Assembly: GCA_916048095.2 (NCBI GenBank)
Contig: OU696585.1
Location: 5,102,255 to 5,166,254, forward strand
Direction: 5' to 3'
From: Sacculina carcini
Taxonomy: Eukaryota > Arthropoda > Thecostraca > Sacculinidae
Length of the DNA stretch: 64,000 bases
Both the position numbers and the translations under genes were made by a program. Numbering within the stretch: the stretch's first letter is position 1; every line of letters starts with the position of its first letter. Shown piece after piece: positions 1 to 11,430 of the stretch. The notes under the pieces are model-generated. The model made no database searches and was not told the DNA's origin. It saw nothing but the letters and a program-made list of their open reading frames with translations.

Positions 1-7
1 GAACCAG
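1..7 (+). CDS. PLXDC: PLXDC-like gene, 3' end of an upstream exon (partial)
   Basis: The window opens on GAACCAG followed by GTAAGG, a near-perfect splice donor. Reading the last six bases as Asn-Gln joins in phase 0 to the next exon at 257, which starts on a whole codon. Only 7 bp are visible, so the call rests on donor quality and on the phase fit with the downstream exons. Confidence 0.5.
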
Positions 8-256
8 GTAAGGTATGCATATGTTTTTAACTGATGACAAATCCAAGGTGATTACCGGTAACTAATCACAATTTCACTGATAAAGCTAAATCAGTCATAG
101 CTATTGGCAAAAGAGAATAATTAATGAAAGTGACGTTTAATTAGAGGTGTCGTTCAATTATATGTTGCTGTTTTATTTTTAAATTGCTCCCCCAATACGC
201 TGTTCTAATAGAGGTTTCACAGTATATACATGTGTGTTTGTGTGTATGTGTGTCAG
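8..256 (+). other. Intron of PLXDC-like gene
   Basis: A 249-bp intron between donor GTAAGG and an acceptor ending TGTGTCAG. The body is AT-rich. The last 25-30 bases are almost purely TG dinucleotides interrupted by a few T or A, rather than a pyrimidine tract. Confidence 0.55.
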
Positions 257-392
257 GTGACGATTCACAAGTCGGGCGACATAGTGTTTGTGTACCGGCA
301 TATTCCCGTGAACGTGACGTCGATCAAATCACACCAGCACCCGGTCAAAGTCGGCCTGTCAGACGCCTACATCTTTGACCGCACCATATTCC
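257..392 (+). CDS. PLXDC: PLXDC-like (plexin domain-containing / TEM7 family) exon
   Basis: This exon encodes part of the extracellular region of a plexin-domain-containing protein, a type I membrane glycoprotein family (vertebrate PLXDC1/TEM7 and PLXDC2). The peptide runs from VTIHKSGDIVFVY to HPVKVGLSDAYIF. It has the family pattern of hydrophobic-GxIVFxY, then IPV, then HPVKxGLSDA. The acceptor is TGTGTCAG before 257 and the donor is CC|GTGAGC after 392. The exon is 136 nt and leaves one base, matching the two-base start of the next exon at 997. Family assignment is from memory of vertebrate PLXDC sequences. Orthology to PLXDC1 versus PLXDC2 cannot be decided here. Confidence 0.85.
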
Positions 393-996
393 GTGAGCAC
401 TGCTGTACACAATACACTGTCAATGTCCGCTCACTTTGCGGTCTATTTTCCTGTGTACGCACAGACTAATACGAACGTTGACTGAATGAAATACAACCAG
501 CTAATATACACACACAGACGAGAATAATTGTAAATTGACGTATTGTAATATGTGTGTTGTTAATTCTTAGTTATAATAGTATGTTATTATCTTGTCTGTG
601 TGTCTGTGTGTGTGAGCTTGTGTGTAGCTTAGGTATTAGAATATTGCCTGTTCACTCGAATATGTATTTCGGTACACGTGTGTCCGTGTGTGTATGTTTG
701 TGTGTGTGTTCGTGTGTGTGTGAGAGCTTGTGTGTAGCTTAGGTATTAGAATATTGCCTGTTCACTCGAATATGTATTTCGGTACACGTGTGTCCGTGTG
801 TGTATGTTTGTGTGTGTGTTCGTGTGTGTGTGTACCCCTGTATGTGTGTGTGTTTTTGCTCGTATATTCACATACATTTACATATATAAACGACACTACA
901 ATTTAATAGAGACAGCGTTGTCACAAATGACGGCCAGGCTAATACGCTGTTTTGTGTGTGTGCGTGTGTGTATGTTTGTGTGTGTGTGTGTGTCAG
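393..996 (+). other. Intron of PLXDC-like gene with TG-rich DNA
   Basis: A 604-bp intron. It holds a 110-bp tandem duplication (614-833) and many (TG)n runs. It ends in about 45 bases of TG-dominated sequence before the CAG acceptor. ORFs here are translations of TG repeat (Cys-Val runs) and are not genes. Confidence 0.75.
614..833 (+). repeat. 110-bp tandem duplication in intron
   Basis: The segment starting GAGCTTGTGTGTAGCTT at 614 recurs at 724 with a 110-bp period. Both copies contain the same non-repetitive core (from TAGCTTAGGTATTAG through CGGTACACGTG) and the same TG-rich tail, so this is a segmental tandem duplication rather than microsatellite slippage alone. The copies look essentially identical, suggesting a recent event. 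Confidence 0.85.
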
Positions 997-1151
997 TGGT
1001 TAAGCGCAAGACAATCTACGAGTACCACCGCATTGACCTGCGTCACTATAGTATCGCAAACAACAGCGGCATTGTCTTCCGCGCGTTGCCCAACTGTGTC
1101 TCGATGTCAACATGCGACCAATGTCTCACTCACCCCACCGTGCAGTTCGAT
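997..1151 (+). CDS. PLXDC: PLXDC-like exon (EYHRI motif, start of PSI-like cysteine region)
   Basis: The exon starts with two bases that complete a codon begun by the previous exon (C+TG, Leu). It encodes VKRKTIYEYHRIDL, then LPNCVSMSTCDQCLTH. This matches the family order: a basic stretch, I-F/Y-EYHRI, then the first cysteines of the PSI-like module (NC-x5-CxxC). The donor after GAT is GTGAGT and the exon ends on a whole codon (phase 0). The acceptor sits at the end of a long (TG)n run. Phase continuity on both sides is the main evidence that this is a functional exon and not a chance ORF. Confidence 0.87.
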
Positions 1152-1916
1152 GTGAGTGCATTCAACACAGCCACTCTCTCTCTCTCTCTAGCGTGGCAGG
1201 GTCCGACTCGGGTCACAGGTTTTCGGGCCCGGCACAAGAGCTGCTGAATACGCTGAATTATCAGTTATCTCTGAGTAGAATTTCTCGATATACTCTTGAA
1301 TTAGCATTATATCTTAGTCGCATTTCTCAATATACTCTCTTATTTGCTGATATTTATTGATTGCATCCCAAATAACTGGATAAAAGATCTATCGTTTGAA
1401 AATTGGCTGATCTCGGATTAGATGACTGGAAACATGCATGCCTTAATGAGGTGCGTCTTTTCAGCTATATCAATATAAGGTCTTGCTCATTTCTTTTCAG
1501 TCCTATTGGAAAACATATTAGTCTGTTGCGGCTAGGTGACCCACAAGCATAAATGGTGGCGTGGCAGATAGTCTAGCTACACCACTAATCTATCTATCTA
1601 TCCCTCTTTCTTGTGTGTGTGTGTGTGTGTGTGGCTATTTGTCTATGTGTATATTGGTTTATTTATATTACATATATTTATTTATATATTGGTTTATTAC
1701 TCACGAACAGCTATGATTGAGTTAAGTAACTAATTGCGGTTACTATGTGTGTGTGTGCGTGTGTGTATCTGAGAGATATTTAGCCTTAGCGTCTAAGAGA
1801 TCCTCTAGGTGCATGACACTATATAAATATCTACTTATGTCGTACAAATGCCGTTTATGTGTGTGTCTGTATGTATGTGTGTGTGTGTGTGTGTGCGTAT
1901 GTGCTGTGTTTGTCAG
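1152..1916 (+). other. Intron of PLXDC-like gene
   Basis: A 765-bp intron containing a short CT run, a (TG)n run near 1613-1632, AT-rich DNA and a terminal TG-rich tract of about 55 bases leading into TGTTTGTCAG. No coding sequence seen. Confidence 0.75.
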
Positions 1917-2193
1917 TGTGTGTGGTGCGCGCGTCTGGGTCGCTGCAGTGACGGACTGGATCGACACCGGCAACGCTGGCTGCAAGCTAGCTGTGACACG
2001 CACTATGTCGCCAATGCTACTCAATGCGCCGCAGCCGCCGCTGCTGCAGCAGGCAGTGCTGGCAGCTGGACGCCGACAGGACTGCCAGACCCGCGACACA
2101 GTGGACATGTCACGCCGCCACCGCCATTGTCGCCGCACGATCATGCCTCACTGCCGACTCACACCGCCGTCGCTGCCAAAACGGCCGATTCAG
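1917..2193 (+). CDS. PLXDC: PLXDC-like exon (end of PSI-like module and Ala/Pro-rich stalk)
   Basis: The reading frame starts CVWCARLGRCSDGLDRHRQR, corresponding to the family's C-x-WC-x5-RCS-x-G-D-R-R-x-W segment that completes the PSI-like cysteine module. Further cysteines follow (QASC, NATQC), the latter overlapping a potential N-glycosylation site. Next come an eight-residue alanine run and a Pro/His/Thr-rich juxtamembrane stalk. The exon begins on a whole codon, fitting the phase-0 end at 1151. It ends after one extra base at CAG|GTGACC, fitting the two-base start at 3031. The low-complexity stalk is longer than I recall for vertebrate homologues. Confidence 0.85.
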
Positions 2194-3030
2194 GTGACCT
2201 GTCTCTCTGTGTGTGTTTGTTTGTGTATGCTTGTTTGTGTGTCTTTGTGTGTCTATTTGTCAGTCAATATGTGTATGTGCCTGTGTGTCTGTCTACCTGT
2301 GTTCGTGTCTGTATGTGTATGTGTCCGTGTTTTATTTCGGTCTGTGTGTATGTGTGTCTGTGTGTGCGTTTGTTTTTATCCGATCTGTATTTTGTATGTG
2401 TGTCTATTTGACTTCTCTATCGCTATTGCTTTTTGTTTCGTTCTTCAATCTGTTTGTGTGTGTGTGTGTGTGTGTGTGTTCGTCTGTGTGTGAGTGTTAT
2501 CCTTTTTGAGACGTTCGGGTGGAAAGCTCTGTATGAATGTCTTGATTGTATTTTTAAAAATGCTTCTCCTGTGTATAGCAATGTAAAACATTTTACAAAT
2601 GCAATTACAACTATTGTATAAAACGACTGATTCAGGCAGCATTTCGTCGAGCACTAGCTCATAGCTCATAGCTCTGAGTCAGACAGGCTCGTGACCGCCA
2701 TCTTCCAGCTATATTATTTCTTCTTGAACAATTGATTGATGAATGCTGTTTGTGATTTATGAATAATTTTTCTTTTTAATTCATTCCAGCTTTCTATTGT
2801 TCTAGTTGGGAACTGTATTTATGAATGTCCTTTCTTACTCTGCGTGTTTGTAGGCCAGAATTACTATTTCTTCTAGATTTGAAATATTCAAACAACTTTC
2901 TGGTTTTCAACTTGTTCGTTGCCAGTAAGGCATCTATCAACTGTGATCACGTCTGCTCTCGAACCCTCCTATATTTGCCAAACCTGACTTTGTGCATGTG
3001 TGTGCGTGTGTATGTGTGTGTGTGAGACAG
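2194..3030 (+). other. Intron of PLXDC-like gene
   Basis: An 837-bp intron. The first 300 bases are TG-rich, the middle is AT-rich without recognisable genes, and it ends in a TG tract followed by GTGAGACAG. The long Cys/Val-rich ORFs are artefacts of the TG repeat. Confidence 0.75.
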
Positions 3031-3221
3031 TGATGAGTTCATCATCGATGGCCTCACTCATCCTGATAGCCAGCGTAGTTGTGCTGATAATCAGCTGGCT
3101 GTTGTACGCCTATTTGTACCCGCACTCGACGTCAGGGCAGATTCTCATTCGCTACCGGCCCAGTCAGTGGCGAATGAGACGCGGCGAGGCGCGCTACACG
3201 GCCGCCTCCATTCACATGTAA
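3031..3221 (+). CDS. PLXDC: PLXDC-like terminal coding exon (transmembrane segment and cytoplasmic tail)
   Basis: Two bases complete a valine codon with the previous exon. The frame then reads a short Ser/Met stretch and a 20-plus-residue hydrophobic segment (about ASLILIASVVVLIISWLLYA) that is the transmembrane helix. The tail is basic and aromatic and includes RYRPSQWRM and ARYTAASIHM before TAA at 3219-3221. PLXDC proteins end in the same way, with a transmembrane helix then an R-P-x-W-like and a Y-containing tail. The acceptor is GTGAGACAG after a TG tract. This ends the gene; a polyadenylation site was not identified. Confidence 0.85.
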
Positions 3222-5244
<2,023 letters not shown>

Positions 5245-5405
5245 CTTCATACTAACACTTCATATTAGGAATTATTTACATATTTCATATGTTCACATTT
5301 TTATCATTATTCATATTAACACTTCATATTAGGAATTATTAAAATATTTCATATGTTCACATTTTTATCATTATTCATATTAACACTTAATATTAGGAAT
5401 TATAC
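5245..5405. repeat. 64-bp tandem repeat, about 2.5 copies
   Basis: The unit beginning AACACTTCATATTAGGAATT recurs at 5254, 5318 and 5382, giving a 64-bp period with only a few substitutions between units. AT-rich minisatellite-like block. Confidence 0.9.
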
Positions 5406-6874
5406 AACATACCATAAATATTTTTTATCACTATAAACTGTGAGAAATATGTTTGATGTTTGTATGTTTATGCCTAAAAGTCCTTTGTCGGTTGTCTCAC
5501 TTTCCTCCTCTGCCTTGGCCTGAGTGACGCAACTCCTTGCCGGCTGCCGATTGGCTGGTCGGTATGTAATGGCGAATAGACCAACCAATCGACATTCGGG
5601 TCAGACAATTGTATAAGTCATGTGACAAGTCGAGTTAACAGCGGTCGCCAAGGGAAGTAGATCGTAACAGTCTTCGTTTCGTCAGGGGCGTGGGTAGTGC
5701 GGTCTTAGAGTTGAATGCGCCGTGCTACCTCGTCCAACTTGCCATCGTCGTGACTACGAGCTCGAGGACCGCCCGAAAGTCAACCTTTCGGCAACCTAAA
5801 AGGTTAGTCGCTCGGGCCAATAATCCATTACCTCACCCCGTTCTCACAAAGCACCACATACAATGTCGATAACAAGCACAATATTTGGTAGGTGTTTGAT
5901 CTAATTTTGTATTGGAATTGTTCATTTTAAGCAGGCGAATTGTATCAGCCAACATGATGGTGAACACCAAAATTTCTATGGGATTCCAATCCTCCAAGTG
6001 CTGAATTATTCTCTCAATTATAAGCTATCCCTTGGCATAGCCTGGCATGCCGATTCACAGGGCATAGATTGCAGGTAGGAGAAAGTCATGATTTAAAAAA
6101 TAACGTGGACAAAAAAAATAATTTCCCAAGTTTAATCTTCTGTAGTTGAATTCCCTGTCATGTCGCCGAGAAAGTTTATGCTTGAGTATGCTCGTAAATG
6201 CACCAACATATCAATGAATATAAGTGTAATTTATACTGGCATACTAATTTTCGCATATTTCACAAGCACACACACATACACACACATATTTCACATTGAT
6301 GATATTTGGTGTTTAAGGGGCACACGGGCCTGTTAGATCATATGGCGCCCCACACATTTCACATCATCACAAACTGATGGTAGAAACCATTTGCTCAGAA
6401 TAAGCAGCTTTGTCGTGAGACATTGTGAGCTGGTCGCTAATTGGCGGAGTCCAAGGACATATTGTAATCTGTTAAATATATTGTTTGTTGTGTAATAATT
6501 AAAAACCAATAATTATTGGCCTTGTTATAATGAGGTGAGTTCATTTTCGTCGATTTTATTTCATGATATGCCTTGTTCGTGTGATGTAGTCAGTAAGTGA
6601 GCTTTGGTCGAACTTTCGGCTTGCCTCTGACACTTTTAGTTGATACAGTTTGCGCGTACCTTGGCGATGCGGCTTGATTCGGCTGGGTCTGTGACGGATT
6701 CTCAACAATTTCACTGCAAAACATCATCGCTATCATCAGTATAATGGAAAGTTTCTAACAAAAATGTTACATGACAGTAATAGGAGCTGGCTGTCTCACA
6801 ATCATGTTCGTAAATGTATTATCGCAAACATAACCTGATTTTTCGCTGGGTTTTATAGTGGCATTTTCGATTTG
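5406..6874. other. Intergenic, no gene recognised
   Basis: The segment 5480-5880 is more GC-rich, with CCAAT/ATTGG motifs on both strands. It could be a promoter or an old retroelement fragment, but no conserved product or terminal repeat could be shown. The remainder is AT-rich with nothing recognised. Confidence 0.4.
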
Positions 6875-7773
6875 TCAGTGGTTCTTAATCTTTTTTCTCT
6901 GATTCCCCACTTCTTAGTGAGCCTAATCTTCATTTTCCACAACAACGCTGATACATTAAATACATTCAGTACATTTAAGTGTCTGGTCAGGAGAATTCCT
7001 GCTACTGGTACTGTCTAGTCCAGCACAACCAGTCTCATAGTCGAGTGGTCGGCGATTAAACCGGCTCCCCCACTGGTTCCCACCAGTGAGGAGGGTGGCT
7101 AGACACCCAGCAGGACTAAAAATTAAACCTGTCCAAGGGCGGAAGAGCTACTCGCTAGCCAACGGCCATCTAGCATTTATTTTTATTCTTTTATATCCTA
7201 TGCTTTTTATTATCTTTTTAATTTTCACTTTGCTTTATTTTCTCTATTCCCATTATATATTTTCTCTCTTTCCATTATATGCTCTATTACATTACATTAT
7301 TCATATATGTATATGTGTATGCATGTGTATGTGTATATATGTGCGTGTGTATGTGTTCGTTTGCATATGTTTGTGTCTGTATGTATTCAATTTTGCAAGA
7401 ACCCATGTACTTTCTGTCGATTTGTGCTTCATATTTTTGTCCCCATACCGCTCTGTGTCTACACTTTTATTACTCTGATCTTGGTCGCGCCTTTGCCCTC
7501 GAAAGTGCGCTATATCAAATAGATGTTGTTGTTGTTGTATATCGAAGCTAATGTCAAGAGGTCATTAGAGACAACAAAACTAATTTGAATTGTGTGTGAA
7601 TGTTAGCTTATATCGAATCATCATAGGAAGTGATCGACCGCTCTCTGTCTCAGTTCGGCTCGATTGGGTGTTGTGTTTGAGTGGCTCTCAATGAACCCGA
7701 GTCATGGTAATCCTCAGTTTGCGTGTGAAGTCAAGATCTTGCACATAATTACCCACAGGTTAAGAACCACTTG
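6875..7773. mobile_element. hAT-Charlie-like non-autonomous element interrupted by a LINE or SINE tail
   Basis: The left end reads CAGTGGTTCTTAATC. The right end, in reverse complement, reads CAAGTGGTTCTTAACC, with one extra base in the first positions. CAGTGGTTCT-type inverted ends are typical of hAT-Charlie elements. I see no convincing 8-bp target duplication, so the ends may be degraded. The middle (about 7030-7541) belongs to a retroposon tail. Confidence 0.45.
7030..7541 (+). mobile_element. Retroposon with L2-like LINE 3' tail, possible tRNA-derived SINE head
   Basis: The 3' end reads GCGCTATATCAAATAGATG followed by (TTG)n. This is the tail seen at the end of the L2-like LINEs in this window (for example near 19680 and 48095). 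The 5' end near 7040 has TAGTCGAGTGG, resembling a tRNA A box, and GGTTCCCACC about 30 bp downstream, a weak B-box match. It is either a SINE that borrowed the LINE tail or a 5'-truncated LINE 3' UTR. The tail is certain; the SINE reading is not. Confidence 0.4.
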
Positions 7774-7876
7774 TCTAGTGCATACCTGAGTCAACTACAA
7801 AGTTACTGTGAACAATCTTTGCAACGGTTATGCTAGGCTGGAGTGAATGCTTGGAATAAAGTTCCTGTGGACAAGT

Positions 7877-8058
7877 TCACCTATAGATATGTTCATTGCA
7901 GTCTTCCATTGGATAGGAAGTTTGTGGGTTGTGGCGCCGCATTTTCGTGTTGCGGCTGCGAATCACGTGTATTCGCCAGACAAGCAGAGCAGCACAGTTG
8001 ATAACTAGAATGACGACGCCTAATGCCGCCGTCTTCACGTCCATTCGCTCGAGATGTC
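7877..8058 (-). CDS. Candidate last exon: transmembrane segment and short cytoplasmic tail
   Basis: On the minus strand an open frame from an AG acceptor (8059-8060) reads a short linker, then a hydrophobic helix (about TAALGVVILVINCAALLVW). A basic tail follows, with RIHVIRSRN and ending EDCNEHIYR, before a TGA at 7877-7879. It needs one base from the preceding exon (phase 1), which fits the two candidate upstream exons at 8497-8550 and 8864-8942. No family is recognised. The acceptor has only a T/G-rich tract. I infer a small type I membrane protein, but additional exons could lie between. Confidence 0.35.
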
Positions 8059-8496
8059 CTCATCAACAAACGACAACCACAAGCGTGTATTATGTCAAGT
8101 TGCATTGGCCGAAATTAACTCGTTGCTCAGCTTGGAAAATAAATACACTTGTCGAATTGAGATCAGAACTAATGCTGCACAAGCAACACTGATTGCAACA
8201 TAAACCCAAATTCAGCTTATGTTAATGCTATGTTAGTAAATACAATATTAAGGATTTAATTCGTAACATTCACATGGTAATTACGCGCATTTTTCATTAT
8301 TTGTAAGTGATTACAACATTTCAATATATAATATATATACATATATATATATATTAGTATTACTCTCGCTGAGTTGCTGGGTGATTATTGAAATATTTTT
8401 ATATAGTGCGTGTATTTCAACTGTTTAGCATTGCTCCAATTATTTCGTGTTTTCAAATCACTAACTCTGCGGTAAGCTGAAAAATGGCATATTTAC

Positions 8497-8550
8497 CTGC
8501 AAAAAGTTCACTGTGCGTGCCAAAGGTGACATTAAGTGAGGTGGAATTTT
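8497..8550 (-). CDS. Candidate internal exon with two N-glycosylation sequons
   Basis: A 54-nt segment flanked by TTTGCAG on its 5' side and GTAAAT on its 3' side (minus strand). In the frame set by the signal-peptide exon it reads NSTSLNVTFGTHSELFA, with two sequons (NST and NVT), as expected for an extracellular stretch. Both boundaries are phase 1, consistent with the exons on either side. It is short, so a chance match remains possible. Confidence 0.33.
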
Positions 8551-8863
8551 CTGCAAACAACATGGTCATACAATTATTCATTGATTCAGGAATTCATTGA
8601 CAAAAGTACTCGAAGAAAGGTTGCTATAAATTAGACAAGAAAAATAATTAGGTCTCCCAAAATTTGTAACCGTGCAAATTATACACATATATAAAACATA
8701 ACTGTAGAATATGACTATTGATAATATAATGTTAATAGAAAATATATTGTGGAATTGATAATTGATTGTAAATATATATTATATTGTACAATAGAGTATG
8801 TATTGTTGATGGAGAATATATTGTTTGAAATGTCTGTATTGCACGCTAGTGTTGGTTTCTTAC

Positions 8864-8942
8864 CAGTTTCAGTAGAAATCACCCGGTGTGACTGCAAGAG
8901 AGACAACAGCACAACGACTAGATAACAGCGCATGTTGCTCAT
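8864..8942 (-). CDS. Candidate first coding exon with signal peptide
   Basis: On the minus strand ATG at 8942 begins MSNMRCYLVVVLLSLLQSHR. This has a short polar start, a hydrophobic core and small residues near a likely cleavage site around VIS-TET: a good secretory signal peptide. It is followed by an excellent donor (ACTG|GTAAGA) at 8863. The 79-nt coding part leaves one base, the same phase as the candidate downstream exons. No product family recognised. Confidence 0.42.
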
Positions 8943-9701
8943 TACAGCACAAAATATACTGCCAACACGTCCACTCTGTGTGACACGCGTTCACATACGA
9001 GAAACCAATTTCAATCAGTTTTGTATCGACAATTGAAAACACGCGCAAACAACGAATAATTGCAGAGTTACGCAAAAACTGTGTCTGCACTCAACTGTCC
9101 ACACCAAGTTGCTGGCTCAGTTTGTGTTTCAATTTCAGATGCAAATATTAGCGAGATCAGTATGTTAACATTGCTTCTAGCGTGACTCATACACGACATA
9201 TACAATTACAGCAGCTATATCAGCGTGCGTGCAGAAGCTTCTTCAAGACATTGCGCTCATATGCACTGTATAAAGTCAATGTCAGGGTAATGTAACTATA
9301 GTATGTAATATCTACTTGTGTATTATATTTAATATTACCATGTATTATGTTAAGTATTATATAGTTTTTGTATTGTATTACATACGTGCTTCGACAAATA
9401 TTATTAAAGACATGACTGTATTAAATTCAATATATCACATGAGAAGTTCAATTCATGCAAAATACACCAGCTAGCTATAGCATAAAATAAGCGCCAATTT
9501 TCGATTTTCGTGGTGAAATGTTTTTTAATGATAATCGTTCAAATTTATATCCTAAATAATCCAGCTTTTGTGAGAAATAATTGTCAGATAAAGTTCAGAA
9601 GCGCACTCAAGGAAAATGAAGATTTTGAGCAACTCCTATAATTATAAGGTCACTGAAGGCGAAAATGTTAGATCTGAACGTAATATTGGATCAGATTATT
9701 G
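8943..9701. other. Intergenic, no gene recognised
   Basis: AT-rich DNA upstream of the candidate minus-strand gene. It would contain that gene's promoter if the gene is real. Nothing else recognised. Confidence 0.4.
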
Positions 9702-10028
9702 CAGAGCCGTAGCAACCGCCCCCCGTATCCCCCGGCCGGGGGGGCCGAGTGTTGAGGAGCCCCGTTGCTTCACGTATGACATTAAAATTTATCATATTAT
9801 GTATAGTCTTTATCTTTTTGCTCAGATGTTTTCACCTGAGCTTGTATTATGTGATTACGTATAATAAATAAATTCATTATTTGATGGTTTATTTATAATG
9901 GGGGCCCCAAGTGATGCCTTCGGGGGGCCCCAAGTGTTGCCTTCGGGGGGGCCCAAGTGTTGCCTTCGGGAGGGGCCCCAATTGTTGCCTTCGGGGGGGG
10001 GGGCTCATAAGTCCTCGCAACGGCTCTG
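9702..10028. mobile_element. hAT-like MITE (327 bp) carrying G-rich tandem repeats
   Basis: The left end CAGAGCCGTAGCAAC and the right end (reverse complement CAGAGCCGTTGCGAGG) form an imperfect terminal inverted repeat with the hAT-style start CAGAG. The flanking octamers GATTATTG and AATAATTG agree at 6 of 8 positions, as for a decayed 8-bp target duplication. The interior has no ORF. It contains four consecutive units of about 26-28 bp, each with a G-run, GCCCCAA and TTGCCTTC (about 9900-10006). Confidence 0.65.
9900..10010 (+). repeat. G-rich minisatellite, four units of 26-28 bp
   Basis: Each unit contains a run of 5-12 G, then CCCAAGTG(A/T)TGCCTTC. Multiple closely spaced G-runs make intramolecular G-quadruplexes plausible. 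It lies wholly inside the hAT-like MITE at 9702-10028. Confidence 0.85.
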
Positions 10029-10234
10029 AATAATTGGATCAGATACAATCCAATACAATACAGATCAGATACAATCAGATACTATACAATCACGTCCGTA
10101 GTCGTTAAACGAATTTTTAACTTTTCAAGTTCTTTTGTCAGATCCTGGGCACAATTTTACTTGCAAAATCGTTGGTTATTATGTGTAAAAACATTGGGTA
10201 GTATGTTTTATTAAAGCCATTGATAATTTTTTTT

Positions 10235-10333
10235 TTCAGTTTTAATAAATGCCTATATTTGCCTATTTTGTTGTTTTATCGTGCCTATTTGCCTGCTTAT
10301 TTTGCCAGTTTAAGTGCCTAAACATCCGGTGAT
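10235..10333 (-). mobile_element. Terminal fragment of the 'aataggca' hAT-like family
   Basis: In reverse complement this segment closely matches 20380-20470. Both have the ordered motifs AGGCAC, GGCAAAATA, GCAGGCAAA, GGCACGATAAAACA and AAATAGGCAAATATAGGCA. It is therefore one end of a second, inverted copy of the element at 20373-23738. The extreme end here (near 10333) has diverged and the rest of this copy was not found. Confidence 0.6.
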
Positions 10334-11008
10334 AAATAATAATAAACATAAGTCGAGTAATTGAGAACATAAGAATACATACTTACAACTTTTCGTGTTG
10401 CTCGGTTTTTTAATTAAATTAATAAAATATAAGTCTTCATATATCAGGTTCACGCGTTCACAGAAACAATATGGCTGCCACAGCCAACGAAGCAGTAAAT
10501 ACAAGAAGTTTATATTTAATGACAATTTCGATGATAATATATATCAAGAATCCAACCAAATTCTCAATAATTCGGTTAAAAATTTTTACAGAAAACATAA
10601 TTATTTTTTACAACAATATTGAGTTATTAACCGCAAACACGCGAGTACTTTGGTAGAAAAGAAAGATTTTCTGTCTTAATGATATACGTTTTATATTAAT
10701 ACGGCTCTCTTTGTGATAGTGTGTTTCATTGAAAACATTATTTGTAAAACAATTATATACCAAAATCAAGGTATACAAAAACCGCCTTTCAAAAAATACC
10801 ATTTGAATTTTTGAAAAAGCCACGTGGTTTAACCCATACAAACCCTCGCCAATGATCGACCAATAGCAAGCAAATAGCAAGTCGCCAGGCACAAAACACA
10901 GAAATAAACAAAATTAAACCGTGTATTTTCACCATAAAACTGCATTATTGTCACAGAATGTGAAACACTTCTATTTTTTGATGATATAATATAAACACAG
11001 ATATTTCT
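10334..11008. other. Intergenic, no gene recognised
   Basis: AT-rich sequence without a supported gene. ORFs of 60-95 codons on both strands show no recognisable domain. Confidence 0.4.
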
Positions 11009-11411
11009 TGTGAGAGATTGTGTGCGCTGTTATACTCCGCAAATGCTTTTCAGTTGTGGTTGAGTCATATATGTGTCTAAATACGGTGTATGCATGTATG
11101 TATGTGTGCACGTGTGTGTGTGCACGTATGTGTGTGTGTGCATGCATGCATGTGTCCGTGTGAATGCACTGTGCATTGCTTGCAGAATTGTCATTTGATA
11201 CGTGTATGTGTAATCTGTATGGCTGTATCCGAGTGAATGATGCGTTGTGAGAGAGGAGAGGGCAGTTGGTGTTGAGTGAGCGGAGAGTGACGTGTGTGTG
11301 TGTGTGTCTAGTGTGCAGGTGTGGTGGCTTTGTTGCAGAGTACGACGTTGTAGCTTCTCTTGTGCTTTATAATCTTGTTCAGTGCTTGTTTGCTTGTGTT
11401 AATAAATCACA
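11009..11411 (+). repeat. Element A 5' LTR
   Basis: Starts TGTGAGAG, ends TAATAAATCACA, and contains a TG-rich middle and AATAAA near its end. The same sequence recurs at 15061-15465. Confidence 0.93.
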
Positions 11412-11424
11412 AGCTATTTCGGCT
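11412..11424 (+). promoter_or_regulatory. Element A primer-binding site, complementary to the 5' end of tRNA-Phe
   Basis: Directly after the LTR, with no spacer, comes AGCTATTTCGGCT. The first 12 bases are the reverse complement of GCCGAAATAGCT, nucleotides 1-12 of animal cytoplasmic tRNA-Phe. They do not match its CCA end; there is no TGG start. The same 13 bases follow the 5' LTR of element B although the LTRs differ. This suggests priming by a 5' tRNA fragment. The gag ATG begins only 6 bp further on. Confidence 0.6.
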
Positions 11425-11430
11425 TCTACC

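Noticed and set aside
5690-5872. 60-codon ORF in a more GC-rich segment
   Set aside because: No recognisable motif, no signal peptide, no supporting splice sites or neighbours. Could be part of a promoter or an old repeat.
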